52,650 nt of DNA from Candidatus Hydrogenedentota bacterium (GTDB lineage: Bacteria > Hydrogenedentota > Hydrogenedentia > Hydrogenedentales > SLHB01), in assembly GCA_019695095.1 (NCBI GenBank), contig JAIBAQ010000019.1, forward strand, positions 1-52,650, given 5' to 3'. The notes below the pieces were generated by a model. That model was not told where the DNA came from. It made no database searches and saw nothing but the letters and a program-made list of their open reading frames with translations. Position 1 is the first letter of the stretch. Every line of letters starts with the position of its first letter. A program made the translations under genes and the position numbers. Shown piece by piece: positions 8,542-16,189 of the stretch.

Positions 8542-9948
8542 ATGTCTCTACTTCGTCTGAGTTTACGAGTGTCTGCAATCACGCTTGTGCTTATCATTCA
8601 AGCATTCTCAACATTCATAGAACCAGACGAGACGGTACCGCTGGAGCGATTGGTGAAGAACTACCAGCAGTACGTCAGTGAACACCCGGACGACATCAGA
8701 GGGTACTACTGGGTGGCCAGAGCGTACAGCCTCGGTTTTGCTCTAGCACAGCAGGAGTTTGGGATCTGGAACAACGAACGGCCCGACGAAGAGCCTACGA
8801 TGTTCATGGACCCTTATCAGGGGGAACGTAAAACCTTCGCCGACGGCCCTGCAAGTCAGTTGTCCCAACGAAAGGACTGCCTGGTCCAAGCTTTGCGGTG
8901 GTTCCGAAAAGGGATCACGCACATTTCGTCTTCAAGTGACACGTGGTATGTTGCAGGGCTTTGGCTAGGATTGGGGTGGATGTACGAAGAGGGTGCGCAG
9001 TTTGCCGGGGACGTGGCGTGCCCAATTGAGGTAGATGTCAGTGTGAGCGATCAGCGTGAGATACTGCGGCTGATAAGCGAGATTCAGTCTCCGGATGAGG
9101 GAATGGCCGAACATGCTAAAGAAGCATTGTTCGCGCACGCATCGAGTGGCCTTCTGTTGTTGCAGCGGGCATATGAAAATGCTCCGACGGAAGTCAGTAA
9201 AGATCGGTTACGGGCCGTTCTTCGGCGCGGATGGGAAGACCGGGCCATCGAGGCATACAAGAGCGCCTACAAGCCCGCTCGCACAGACAGCCTGAAGTAC
9301 AAATCCTACAGTCAAACCGCGATAGAATCGGCAAAAGGGATTCGAACGATACTTGAATCCAGAGGAAAACTGACCGCGGAAGAGAAGCAGCTCGTGAAGA
9401 AACTTGGAGACGAAATGGGCGAGATGGGTGCTTTCTCTCGCAGCGTGACGCCTATAGTCTTCTCGCTTTCGCGCGTGTCCTGCCTCCCTGATCTCATCGA
9501 TTCGCGTGCACACGTTTCGTTTGACCTGGACGGATTTGGCGGTGACGTGGAATGGCCGTGGGTAAAACCCGACACCCTGTTGCTTGTCTGGGACCCGAAG
9601 AATACGGGGCAAATCGATTCAGGCAGAAGACTTATCGGCACAGCCACGTGGTGGATGTTCTGGCGGGACGGATTCGATGCGTTGCGAGCGCTCGACGACA
9701 ACAATGACGGTTGGCTCGAAGGCGACGAAATGCACGGATTGGGGACTTGGCAAGACCGAAACGGTAACGCGAAATCTGACGAGGGAGAAGTCGTGCCGAT
9801 CGAAGCAACGTCCATCGCGAGACTTGCTGTATTCGCCACAGAGACAGAAGTTGGAGGTATTGGCAATCCGCACGGTCTGGCACTGAAGAATGGGAACGTC
9901 TTGCCGCTCTACGACTGGATACCCCAATCAAAAAGTCGAAAGAACTGA
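8542..9948 (+). CDS. Secreted protein of unknown function with C-terminal EF-hand-like repeats
   Basis: 468 residues. An N-terminal hydrophobic stretch (LRLSLRVSAITLVLIIQAFS) looks like a signal peptide or anchor. The middle, about 35-270, is helical with TPR-like features (LVKNYQQYVSEHPDDIRGYYWVARAY). The last ~150 residues form a Trp/Asp-rich module: FDLDGFGG, WDPKNTGQI, LDDNNDGWLEGDE and WQDRNGNAKSDEGE. These are calcium-loop-like repeats as in secreted planctomycete-type proteins. GGGAGG lies 6 nt before the ATG, and a clear terminator follows at 10017-10048, so it is probably monocistronic. I do not recognise a function. Confidence 0.7.
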   Translation: MSLLRLSLRVSAITLVLIIQAFSTFIEPDETVPLERLVKNYQQYVSEHPDDIRGYYWVARAYSLGFALAQQEFGIWNNERPDEEPTMFMDPYQGERKTFADGPASQLSQRKDCLVQALRWFRKGITHISSSSDTWYVAGLWLGLGWMYEEGAQFAGDVACPIEVDVSVSDQREILRLISEIQSPDEGMAEHAKEALFAHASSGLLLLQRAYENAPTEVSKDRLRAVLRRGWEDRAIEAYKSAYKPARTDSLKYKSYSQTAIESAKGIRTILESRGKLTAEEKQLVKKLGDEMGEMGAFSRSVTPIVFSLSRVSCLPDLIDSRAHVSFDLDGFGGDVEWPWVKPDTLLLVWDPKNTGQIDSGRRLIGTATWWMFWRDGFDALRALDDNNDGWLEGDEMHGLGTWQDRNGNAKSDEGEVVPIEATSIARLAVFATETEVGGIGNPHGLALKNGNVLPLYDWIPQSKSRKN

Positions 9949-10016
9949 GAACGTTTTGGGAAGTCTGGATACTACTGAATAGAGCAGCAGCAGACATCTC
10001 CACACCAACGAAACAC

Positions 10017-10048
10017 GGCGGAGATCCTACCGGATCTCCGCCCTTTCT
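10017..10048 (+). terminator. Rho-independent terminator
   Basis: GGCGGAGATCC (10017-10027) and GGATCTCCGCC (10032-10042) pair perfectly over 11 bp with a TACC loop, followed by CTTTCT. It ends the gene that stops at 9948. Confidence 0.8.
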
Positions 10049-10073
10049 GTCTTCCTTCGCCAAAGAACGCGGA

Positions 10074-10238
10074 TTAGCCGTACAACGCCTGCATCAGGTT
10101 GCCAAAGAGGGCATTGACGGGGTAGTCGTTGTTTTGTTTGTATTTGATGAATGAGACGTGGCCGTCCATGTAGAGGGTGTTGGTGCCGCCGGGAACCTGG
10201 TTGCAGGAAACCGCCATTGGCGCAAAAAGATGCGGTAG
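10074..10238 (-). pseudogene. Fragment of prepilin-like protein (H-X9-DG / DUF1559 C-terminus)
   Basis: Reading the minus strand from about 10238 to the TAA at 10074-10076 gives a short frame with NQVPGGTNTLYMDGHVSF followed by FGNLMQALYG. This is the C-terminal H-X9-DG block of the prepilin-like pseudopilins that are abundant in Planctomycetota, Lentisphaerota and Hydrogenedentota. The N-terminal methylated helix and the rest of the protein are absent, and an in-frame stop (10239-10241) closes the frame upstream. It appears to be a decayed gene end. Confidence 0.65.
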
Positions 10239-10453
10239 TCAGGGAACCGGCGCTCCGGCTACGGGATACTATCTAGCGCGAGACCGCGGGCGTTCGGAAT
10301 ATGCGTCGGAGTCTCCTCACGCTCATTTGCGGGGATTGTGTGACTGCTCACTCGTTGCTCAACGCCCATAGTTTACTCTTGCAACACTGTTGCATGGTGA
10401 AAAGACAGTGCTCTGGGCCGTGTCCGTCCGAACAAGGCGAAGGGAGCGTAGTC

Positions 10454-11038
10454 ATGGCGAAGCGAATCCTGTTTAGCGTCTGCGTACTCATTGCCGCTGC
10501 AGGCTGTCCCGTCGTTTCGTTGCAGCCGCTCTACAATTCAACGGAAGAGCTAGTATTCAAACCCGAACTGGTCGGACGTTGGGCCGGAGATGATGCGGGC
10601 CTTGAGTACATGGAATTCTCCCAAGACAGCAGCAAAATGTACACCATGACACTGCATGAAAAGGATAACGAGATTAGGTTCGCTGTCGGGATGGTCGAGG
10701 TGAAAGGGAGACTGTTTCTTGATCTCCTGCCGGAAGAGCCTAAGGGTGACTCAGCGATGTGGCTGCAACAGATGCATGAGTTCTGGTCGATTGACTTGAA
10801 CAAAGACACTTTAGCCGTGAAGCGCATGAGCGGAGATTGGACCGGCGACCGCTCCGAGAAAGGGCGGTTGTGGGTACGTCATGAGATCATCGACGACAAG
10901 ACAATCTTGACCGCCAAACCGGATCGGTTGAAGCGATTTGTCCGTAAATGGGTGGACGATCCGGATGCATTCGCTGAGGCATTCACGTTGCACCGGGTAC
11001 CGTCCCCGCCAGACGACGCCAAACCATCGCAACAGTAG
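10454..11038 (+). CDS. Putative lipoprotein of unknown function
   Basis: 194 residues. The first 18 form a lipoprotein signal ending in the lipobox-like AAGC (Cys18). The mature part begins PVVSLQPLYNS, continues with LVGRWAGDDAGLEYMEF and TMTLHEKDNEIRFAVGMVEVKGRLFLDL, and looks like a lipocalin-like beta domain (GxW near its start). GGGAG lies 7 nt before the ATG at 10454; the longer upstream frame has no supporting ribosome-binding site. It is probably anchored in an outer or inner membrane leaflet. Its 3' end converges closely (10 bp) on the small minus-strand gene. Confidence 0.7.
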   Translation: MAKRILFSVCVLIAAAGCPVVSLQPLYNSTEELVFKPELVGRWAGDDAGLEYMEFSQDSSKMYTMTLHEKDNEIRFAVGMVEVKGRLFLDLLPEEPKGDSAMWLQQMHEFWSIDLNKDTLAVKRMSGDWTGDRSEKGRLWVRHEIIDDKTILTAKPDRLKRFVRKWVDDPDAFAEAFTLHRVPSPPDDAKPSQQ

Positions 11039-11048
11039 CGGCGCGGTG

Positions 11049-11225
11049 TCAGGCGCTTAAGCGCTTAAGCAAGTCGTCGCGTTCACTTTCGGGCAGAGAA
11101 CCGAGGTACTTTTTCCAGCCGGGGCACCAGCCGGTATGCCATTTCCAGAGGCGACCGAGGAGAGATTTCGGGTTTCTGTCATAGCGAGCGCGAATCTTGC
11201 ACGTAGCGCATCCGGGTTGAGCCAT
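11049..11225 (-). CDS. Small Cys/Trp-rich protein with CCHC-like metal site
   Basis: 58 residues, easily missed because the longest open frame starts farther upstream. The ATG at 11225 has an excellent GGGGGAGGA 7 nt before it. The sequence has Cys6-x2-Cys9, then RLWKWHTGWCPGWKKY giving His30-x3-Cys34. Together these form a plausible C-x2-C-x20-H-x3-C zinc or Fe-S site embedded in conserved-looking aromatic residues. A charged helical tail (LPESERDDLLKRL) follows. It resembles small uncharacterised proteins I recall from anaerobic bacteria. It is divergent from pdxB and convergent with the lipoprotein gene. The function is unknown. Confidence 0.75.
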   Translation of the reverse strand: MAQPGCATCKIRARYDRNPKSLLGRLWKWHTGWCPGWKKYLGSLPESERDDLLKRLSA

Positions 11226-11384
11226 GTCGCAATCCTCCCCCACCTCGCACCGGGCGCGTTGCAGCGCTCCCATTTTAGCACGTTTGCGGAGTGTACATTG
11301 CGTGCGCGTATCTGCCAAAATTGGGGCCTTCGCTGCCCGCACTTGGCACGAATTTGGGGAAAATCAACCGCACGTGGAGAATTC

Positions 11385-12527
11385 ATGCGAATTGTAGTTG
11401 ATGAGAACATTCCGTATGGCAAGGAAGCCTTCGAGACGCTTGGCGACGTCGTACTCAGGCCTGGACGGGGCATCAGCAAAGACGATCTGAAGGACGCCGA
11501 GTTGTTGTTGGTGCGTTCAATTACCAAGGTGAACGCCGATCTACTCGAAGGCACCAAGGTGCGTTTCGTCGCGACGGCCACCATCGGCGAAGACCATGTT
11601 GACAAAGAGTACTTGCATAAAAAGGGCATTGCCTTTTCCAGCGCGCCGGGATGCAACGCAAACAGCGTGGCGGATTACATCGTCGCGACTTTACTGCACC
11701 TCGCTGAAGTCCGCGGTTTCAAGCTGACGGACCGCAAACTGGGGATCGTCGGGCATGGCAACGTGGGCTCGAAGGTTGCTCGAAGAGCGCGTGCCCTGGG
11801 CATGCAATGCGTGGTCAATGACCCGCCGCTTGCCAGGAAAACGGGAGACGCGACGTTTCGACCGCTGGACGAGATATTCGACTGCAACATCATCACGTTT
11901 CATGTGCCGTTAACGAAAACAGGACCAGATGCGACCTATCATCTCGTCGATGATGCGTTTCTCCGCAAAATCAGGACCGGTACACTCATAATCAACACGT
12001 CGCGTGGTTCCGTCATTGACGGCAAGGCGCTGCAGGCGGCGCTGGAAGATGGCCGAGTGGGCGCTAGCGCATTGGATGTGTGGGAGGGCGAGCCCAACAT
12101 CGACCTCGACTTGTTTGCCAATCTCGCTTTGGGAACGCCGCACATCGCGGGATATTCGTTTGATGGAAAGGTGAATGGCACACGGCAAGTCTACGAAGCC
12201 GCATGTGCCTATCTTGGAGTGAATCCGAATTGGGACCCCTCCCTCCTGTTGCCCGCGCCGGAGACGCCGGTCGTGGAGGTAGATGGATCCGTCGAGAACG
12301 CTCAAGCGGAACTGCGGCGAGTCGTGCGCTGCGTGTATGACATTCTTCGCGATGACGAGGCGCTTCGGGCTATAATCAAGATGCCTGCCGAGGAGCGCGG
12401 CCCGCACTTCGATCGCCTGCGCAAGGAATATCCGCGACGACGCGAATTCTTCAATACGAAGGCCGTTGTGACGCCCTCCAATCCGGCACTGGAACAGGCG
12501 CTCGCGGGCATAGGGTTCACGCTTTAA
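11385..12527 (+). CDS. pdxB: 4-phosphoerythronate dehydrogenase (PdxB-like)
   Basis: 380 residues, matching PdxB length. Within the D-2-hydroxyacid dehydrogenase fold it opens MRIVVDENIPYGKEAFETLG, typical of PdxB. GIVGHGNVGSKVARRARALG binds NAD. The catalytic region includes INTSRGSVIDG (Arg), a Glu in WEGEP and GTPHIAGYSFDGK (His). A C-terminal dimerisation segment (to 380) separates it from simple glycerate dehydrogenases. It would oxidise 4-phosphoerythronate in the DXP-dependent pyridoxal phosphate pathway, which fits the dxs gene farther along. The ATG at 11385 is preceded by GGAGA; the frame extends farther upstream through sequence that overlaps the small minus-strand gene and is unlikely to be coding. 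Confidence 0.87.
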   Translation: MRIVVDENIPYGKEAFETLGDVVLRPGRGISKDDLKDAELLLVRSITKVNADLLEGTKVRFVATATIGEDHVDKEYLHKKGIAFSSAPGCNANSVADYIVATLLHLAEVRGFKLTDRKLGIVGHGNVGSKVARRARALGMQCVVNDPPLARKTGDATFRPLDEIFDCNIITFHVPLTKTGPDATYHLVDDAFLRKIRTGTLIINTSRGSVIDGKALQAALEDGRVGASALDVWEGEPNIDLDLFANLALGTPHIAGYSFDGKVNGTRQVYEAACAYLGVNPNWDPSLLLPAPETPVVEVDGSVENAQAELRRVVRCVYDILRDDEALRAIIKMPAEERGPHFDRLRKEYPRRREFFNTKAVVTPSNPALEQALAGIGFTL

Positions 12528-12574
12528 GCCGGGTCCCTTAGGCGCAATTACCAGAACCACAGGGAGAATACGGG

Positions 12575-12943
12575 ATGCCGCGAGTAGTGCATTTTGAAAT
12601 GGGCGTGCAGGACACCGCCCGCGCGGCAGCCTTCTATCATCATGTGTTCGGATGGGGCGCGTATCAGGTGGATGGACCCGAAGACTATTGGATACTGACA
12701 ACGGGCCCGGACGGCGAACCCGGTATCGACGGTGGCTTGATTCGCAGACAAGATGGTCTGCCCCGAACAATCAACTCTATCGATGTCGAATCGGTAGATC
12801 TGTATCTGGAGCGCGTGCTAAGCAACGGAGGAACGGTATCCACGCCGAAGAAGGCCATTCCGGGTGTCGGATATCTGGCCTATTGCACGGACACAGAAGG
12901 CAATCTGTTCTGTATTTTTGAAACTAACCCGTCGGCCGAGTAA
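12575..12943 (+). CDS. VOC (glyoxalase / bleomycin resistance-like) family protein
   Basis: 122 residues, the length of a single two-module VOC domain. It begins VVHFEMGVQDTARAAAFYHHVFGW, the usual first beta-alpha unit with a metal-ligand His, and ends YCTDTEGNLFCIFE with the final Glu ligand. Such proteins bind a divalent metal and act on small ligands as isomerases, dioxygenases or binding proteins; specificity is not visible. It follows pdxB by 47 bp and precedes the LarA-like gene by 37 bp, so co-transcription is likely. Confidence 0.85.
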   Translation: MPRVVHFEMGVQDTARAAAFYHHVFGWGAYQVDGPEDYWILTTGPDGEPGIDGGLIRRQDGLPRTINSIDVESVDLYLERVLSNGGTVSTPKKAIPGVGYLAYCTDTEGNLFCIFETNPSAE

Positions 12944-12980
12944 TCGCTCCCAGCCGACACCGCGATAGTCGAGGGAATCC

Positions 12981-14258
12981 ATGAAGCAACGTGTATCGGA
13001 GACTGGCTACTTAACCAATGACGAATTGCGGTCCTTCGTGGCCGAAGCATTTGAGCATGAGAACGTGGACGGCAAGCGCCTTTTATTCATCGTGCCGGAC
13101 TCGACGCGAAGCATGCCAATGCCGACCGTGTTCCGGGCGCTGTTCGATACGCTGGGCAAGCGCGTGGCGAAGTTGGACTACCTGATCGCGCTGGGCACGC
13201 ACCCGCCGATGCCGGACGATGCGATTCACGCGTTCTTCGGAATCTCTGACGCGGAACGGCATGGCGCCTTCAAGTCTGTCGGAATCTTCAACCACGAATG
13301 GAAGAATCCGGCGGCCCTCGCAAAGATCGGCACAATTACTTCACAAGTACTCGCCGATATCTCCGATGGCATGATGCACGAATCCGTGGACGTTACGGTG
13401 AATCGGCGCGTCCTGGATTACGACCTCGTGTGCATCGTGGGACCGGTGTTCCCGCATGAGGTCGTGGGCTTCAGCGGTGGCAACAAGTACTTCTTCCCCG
13501 GAGTCGCGGGCGAAGAGATACTTAATGTGTTTCATTGGTTGGGTGCGCTGATCTCGAATCCCGTCATTAACGGGACCAAGATGACACCGGTGCGTCGCGT
13601 GGTGGATACCGCTGCCGCGATGATCCCCGTCGAAAAGCGGTGCTTCTGCTTGAACGTGATGGGCAAGCAGACGAAGGGGATCTTCTTTGGGTCGCCGCAG
13701 GAAGCGTGGAGCGCGGCTGCGGATCTTTCGTCGCAGACGCACATCGTCTACAAGGACAAGCCCTTCAAGAGCGTGCTTGCGATGGCCCCGCCCATGTACG
13801 ACGAAATCTGGGTGGCGGGCAAGTGCATGTACAAGTTGGAGCCCGTGGTCGCGGACGGCGGCGAGCTCATCATCTATGGCGCGCACATCCATGAAGTAAG
13901 TGTGACGCACGGGCACTACATCAAGCGCATCGGCTACCACACGCGCGACTACTTTCTCGCGCAGATGGAGAAGTTCAAAGACATCCCCGGAGGCATTCTC
14001 GCCCACTCCACGCACGTGCGCGGAATCGGCGTGTTTGAAGATGGCGTGGAAAAGTGTCGCGTCCAGGTGACGTTGGCAACATCCATTCCCAAGGAAGAAT
14101 GCCTGTCCATCAACCTTGGCTACCGCGACATCGCGAGCATCAACCCCGAGGAATGGCGCAATCGCGAAGACGAAGGCTACCTGCTGGTGGAAAACGCCGG
14201 CGAGGTGCTTTATCGGCTGAAAGAGGGGAATCCAGCTCCGAAAAAGGTGTTGAGGTAG
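12981..14258 (+). CDS. LarA-family nickel-pincer racemase/epimerase (DUF2088)
   Basis: 425 residues. LarA enzymes racemise or epimerise 2-hydroxy acids with a nickel-pincer nucleotide. DSTR (40-43), GTH (72-74), PHEVVGFSGGNK (158-169) and NVFHW (182-186) are present. His159, Lys169 and His185 show the same 10- and 16-residue spacings as His174, Lys184 and His200 of Lactobacillus plantarum LarA. Arg43 and His74 fit its Arg75 and His108. So the site that tethers the cofactor and binds nickel appears intact. The substrate may differ from lactate; sugar-acid or hydroxyacid neighbours suggest a polyhydroxy acid. No larB, larC or larE is in the window. GAGGG precedes the ATG. Confidence 0.85.
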   Translation: MKQRVSETGYLTNDELRSFVAEAFEHENVDGKRLLFIVPDSTRSMPMPTVFRALFDTLGKRVAKLDYLIALGTHPPMPDDAIHAFFGISDAERHGAFKSVGIFNHEWKNPAALAKIGTITSQVLADISDGMMHESVDVTVNRRVLDYDLVCIVGPVFPHEVVGFSGGNKYFFPGVAGEEILNVFHWLGALISNPVINGTKMTPVRRVVDTAAAMIPVEKRCFCLNVMGKQTKGIFFGSPQEAWSAAADLSSQTHIVYKDKPFKSVLAMAPPMYDEIWVAGKCMYKLEPVVADGGELIIYGAHIHEVSVTHGHYIKRIGYHTRDYFLAQMEKFKDIPGGILAHSTHVRGIGVFEDGVEKCRVQVTLATSIPKEECLSINLGYRDIASINPEEWRNREDEGYLLVENAGEVLYRLKEGNPAPKKVLR

Positions 14259-14302
14259 CGAGAAAACAGCAGCCGGGGGCGTGAGAGAACGGGGCGGCGA
14301 TT

Positions 14303-14332
14303 TTGTCACCGGACTCAGCATCGCGCTATAAT
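14303..14332 (+). promoter_or_regulatory. Sigma-70-type promoter for pfp
   Basis: TTGTCA (14303-14308), an 18-bp spacer and TATAAT (14327-14332) form a near-consensus promoter. The predicted start is near 14339, giving a ~65-nt leader for the phosphofructokinase gene. Confidence 0.75.
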
Positions 14333-14402
14333 TACGCCCTATTCATGTCATCACACACCGCGCTCCCAGTCCGCGGAGTTGTGCACAGCCAAGGGGGTTA
14401 TG

Positions 14403-15692
14403 ATGCCTAAGAATGTGATTGTCGCCCAGTCGGGAGGGCCAAGCCCGGTAATCAACAGTTCGCTGCGCGGGGTCATCGAAACCTGCAAGATGTTTCCGGA
14501 AACGTTTGGGACGGTCTATGCGGGTTGGCATGGCATTGAGGGCGTACTGAAGGAAGAGTTGCTGAACCTATCCGCGCAGACCGACGAAGAAATCGCCCTG
14601 TTGCGATACACGCCGGCGGCGGGTTCGATTGGCACATGCCGGTACAAGCTCAAGAAGAATCAGACCGAAGACTTCGAGCGCGTTGTTGACGTGATGAAGG
14701 CGCACAACGTCGGCTACTTCTTCTATACGGGCGGCAATGATTCGATGGACACGGCGCACAAGGTCAGCGTTATCGCAAATGAGCGCGGACTGGACTTGGT
14801 GGCCGTCGGCGTGCCGAAGACTATCGATAACGACGTCGGCGATTCGGAGTTCAAGTTGATCGACCACACGCCGGGGTATGGCAGCGTGGCGCGGTATTGG
14901 ATGAGCGTCGTGCAGAATGCCAACGAAGAAAACGGTGGGTCGTGCCCCGCCGATCCGGTACTGGTGTTGCAGGCGATGGGCCGCAAGATTGGCTATATCC
15001 CCGCCGCGGCGCGCCTGGCCGACCCAAAGCGCGAATTGCCGCTGCAGATCTACTTGGCCGAATCGGGCGTGACTGCGGAGGCGATGTGCGACTTTATCAA
15101 CGACCAGCTAAAGAAGGATGGCCGCTGCATCGTGGTCGTCAGCGAAGGATTTGAGGTCGGCATGGAAGGCGGCGAAGCGCGCGACAGCTTCGGGCACAAG
15201 AACTACGGTTCGGCGAAGATGAGCGTGCAGGCGCAGGTCGTGGCAATGCTAAATGCAAAGGGACTCCCAGTGCCTGGCGCGGCACGCGGACAGGTTTCCG
15301 GCACGGACCAGCGCATGACGGCGGTCTATGCGTCTATCGTGGACTTGGACGAAGCGTACAAGGTGGGGCAGCAGGCGGCGCTCATCGCGCAGTCGGGCGA
15401 GAATGGCTGGATGGCGACGATTCTGCGCACACCGGGCACGATCTACAACGTGACCTTCGACAAAGTGCCGCTGGAAAAGGTCGCGAATTCGGAGCGGACC
15501 TTCCCGAAAGAATGGATCGCTTCGAACGGAATCGACGTGACAGACGATTTCGTACGCTACGCGAAGCCGCTGGTGGGCGAGGACTGGGCCAGCGTACCGG
15601 TTATCAACGGCAAACAGCGGTTCACACAGTTCAAGCCCATCTTCGCAGAGAAAAAGTTGCCGGCGTATACGCTGCAGGGACTGCGAAAGTAG
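14403..15692 (+). CDS. pfp: Pyrophosphate-dependent 6-phosphofructokinase
   Basis: 429 residues. VIVAQSGGPSPVINSS is the phosphofructokinase N-terminus. GGNDSMDT (110-117) carries Asp113, where ATP enzymes have Gly, and PKTIDND (138-144) carries Lys139, where ATP enzymes have Gly; both changes are hallmarks of PPi-dependent enzymes. It interconverts fructose 6-phosphate and fructose 1,6-bisphosphate reversibly using PPi, saving ATP in glycolysis or serving gluconeogenesis. Two adjacent ATGs occur; 14403 gives the better spacing from GGGGG. It has its own promoter and is followed by hicBA and gnd. Confidence 0.92.
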   Translation: MPKNVIVAQSGGPSPVINSSLRGVIETCKMFPETFGTVYAGWHGIEGVLKEELLNLSAQTDEEIALLRYTPAAGSIGTCRYKLKKNQTEDFERVVDVMKAHNVGYFFYTGGNDSMDTAHKVSVIANERGLDLVAVGVPKTIDNDVGDSEFKLIDHTPGYGSVARYWMSVVQNANEENGGSCPADPVLVLQAMGRKIGYIPAAARLADPKRELPLQIYLAESGVTAEAMCDFINDQLKKDGRCIVVVSEGFEVGMEGGEARDSFGHKNYGSAKMSVQAQVVAMLNAKGLPVPGAARGQVSGTDQRMTAVYASIVDLDEAYKVGQQAALIAQSGENGWMATILRTPGTIYNVTFDKVPLEKVANSERTFPKEWIASNGIDVTDDFVRYAKPLVGEDWASVPVINGKQRFTQFKPIFAEKKLPAYTLQGLRK

Positions 15693-15749
15693 GGAACAAA
15701 CTGCGTAGAGACCGTCCTGAATGGTATCATTCCTGAGGAGGATCGGTGC

Positions 15750-15950
15750 ATGAATTGGCGTGTGATTGTTGAGTATGACAAGGAAACGGGAGACTATGCT
15801 GCATGGTGTCCCGAATTGCCCGGGTGTACATCCGCAGGTACTACGGAACACGAGGCACTTGATGGCATACGCGAAGCGATTGCCCTCTATCTCACGCCTG
15901 ACCCTGTGGATTTACCGCCGCAAGCAATTGTGCGTGAAGTGGCTGTCTAG
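15750..15950 (+). CDS. hicB: HicB-like antitoxin
   Basis: 66 residues. The pattern YDKETGDYAAWCPELPGCTSAGTTEHEALDGIREAIALYL is the HicB fold that blocks the HicA RNase. It has no C-terminal ribbon-helix-helix or HTH DNA-binding domain, so classical autorepression by HicB may be absent. GAGGAGG precedes the ATG. Its stop codon shares one base with the hicA start (TAGTG), indicating translational coupling. A TATCAT at 15725-15730 may be a -10 box. Confidence 0.88.
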   Translation: MNWRVIVEYDKETGDYAAWCPELPGCTSAGTTEHEALDGIREAIALYLTPDPVDLPPQAIVREVAV

Positions 15951-16174
15951 TGTCGCCGCGCGTGCGGCAAATGACGGCGCGAGACGTGGAGATACTATTA
16001 AAAACCCATGGATTTGTGCTTGTCTCTCAGGTAGGCAGTCACCGAAAGTGGCGCCATCTCAAATCGCGTTTGCAGGTGATTGTTCCTGAACACCGGGGAC
16101 GCACTCTTCCCATAGGGACCCTGCTAAACATACTTACAAATGCGTCGATTCCGGAAAAGGAATGGCGGGATTAG
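15950..16174 (+). CDS. hicA: HicA-like mRNA interferase toxin
   Basis: 74 residues from a GTG at 15950, overlapping the hicB stop. It contains the double-stranded RNA-binding-like core with GSHRKWRH, whose His is the expected catalytic residue, and IVPEHRGRTLPIGTLLNIL. Free HicA cleaves mRNA and stops growth until HicB neutralises it. An internal ATG at residue 8 is an alternative start. It ends 15 bp before gnd, whose ribosome-binding site starts at the hicA stop, so read-through into gnd is likely. Confidence 0.88.
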   Translation: MSPRVRQMTARDVEILLKTHGFVLVSQVGSHRKWRHLKSRLQVIVPEHRGRTLPIGTLLNILTNASIPEKEWRD

Positions 16175-16189
16175 GAAAGGAGTAGATTC

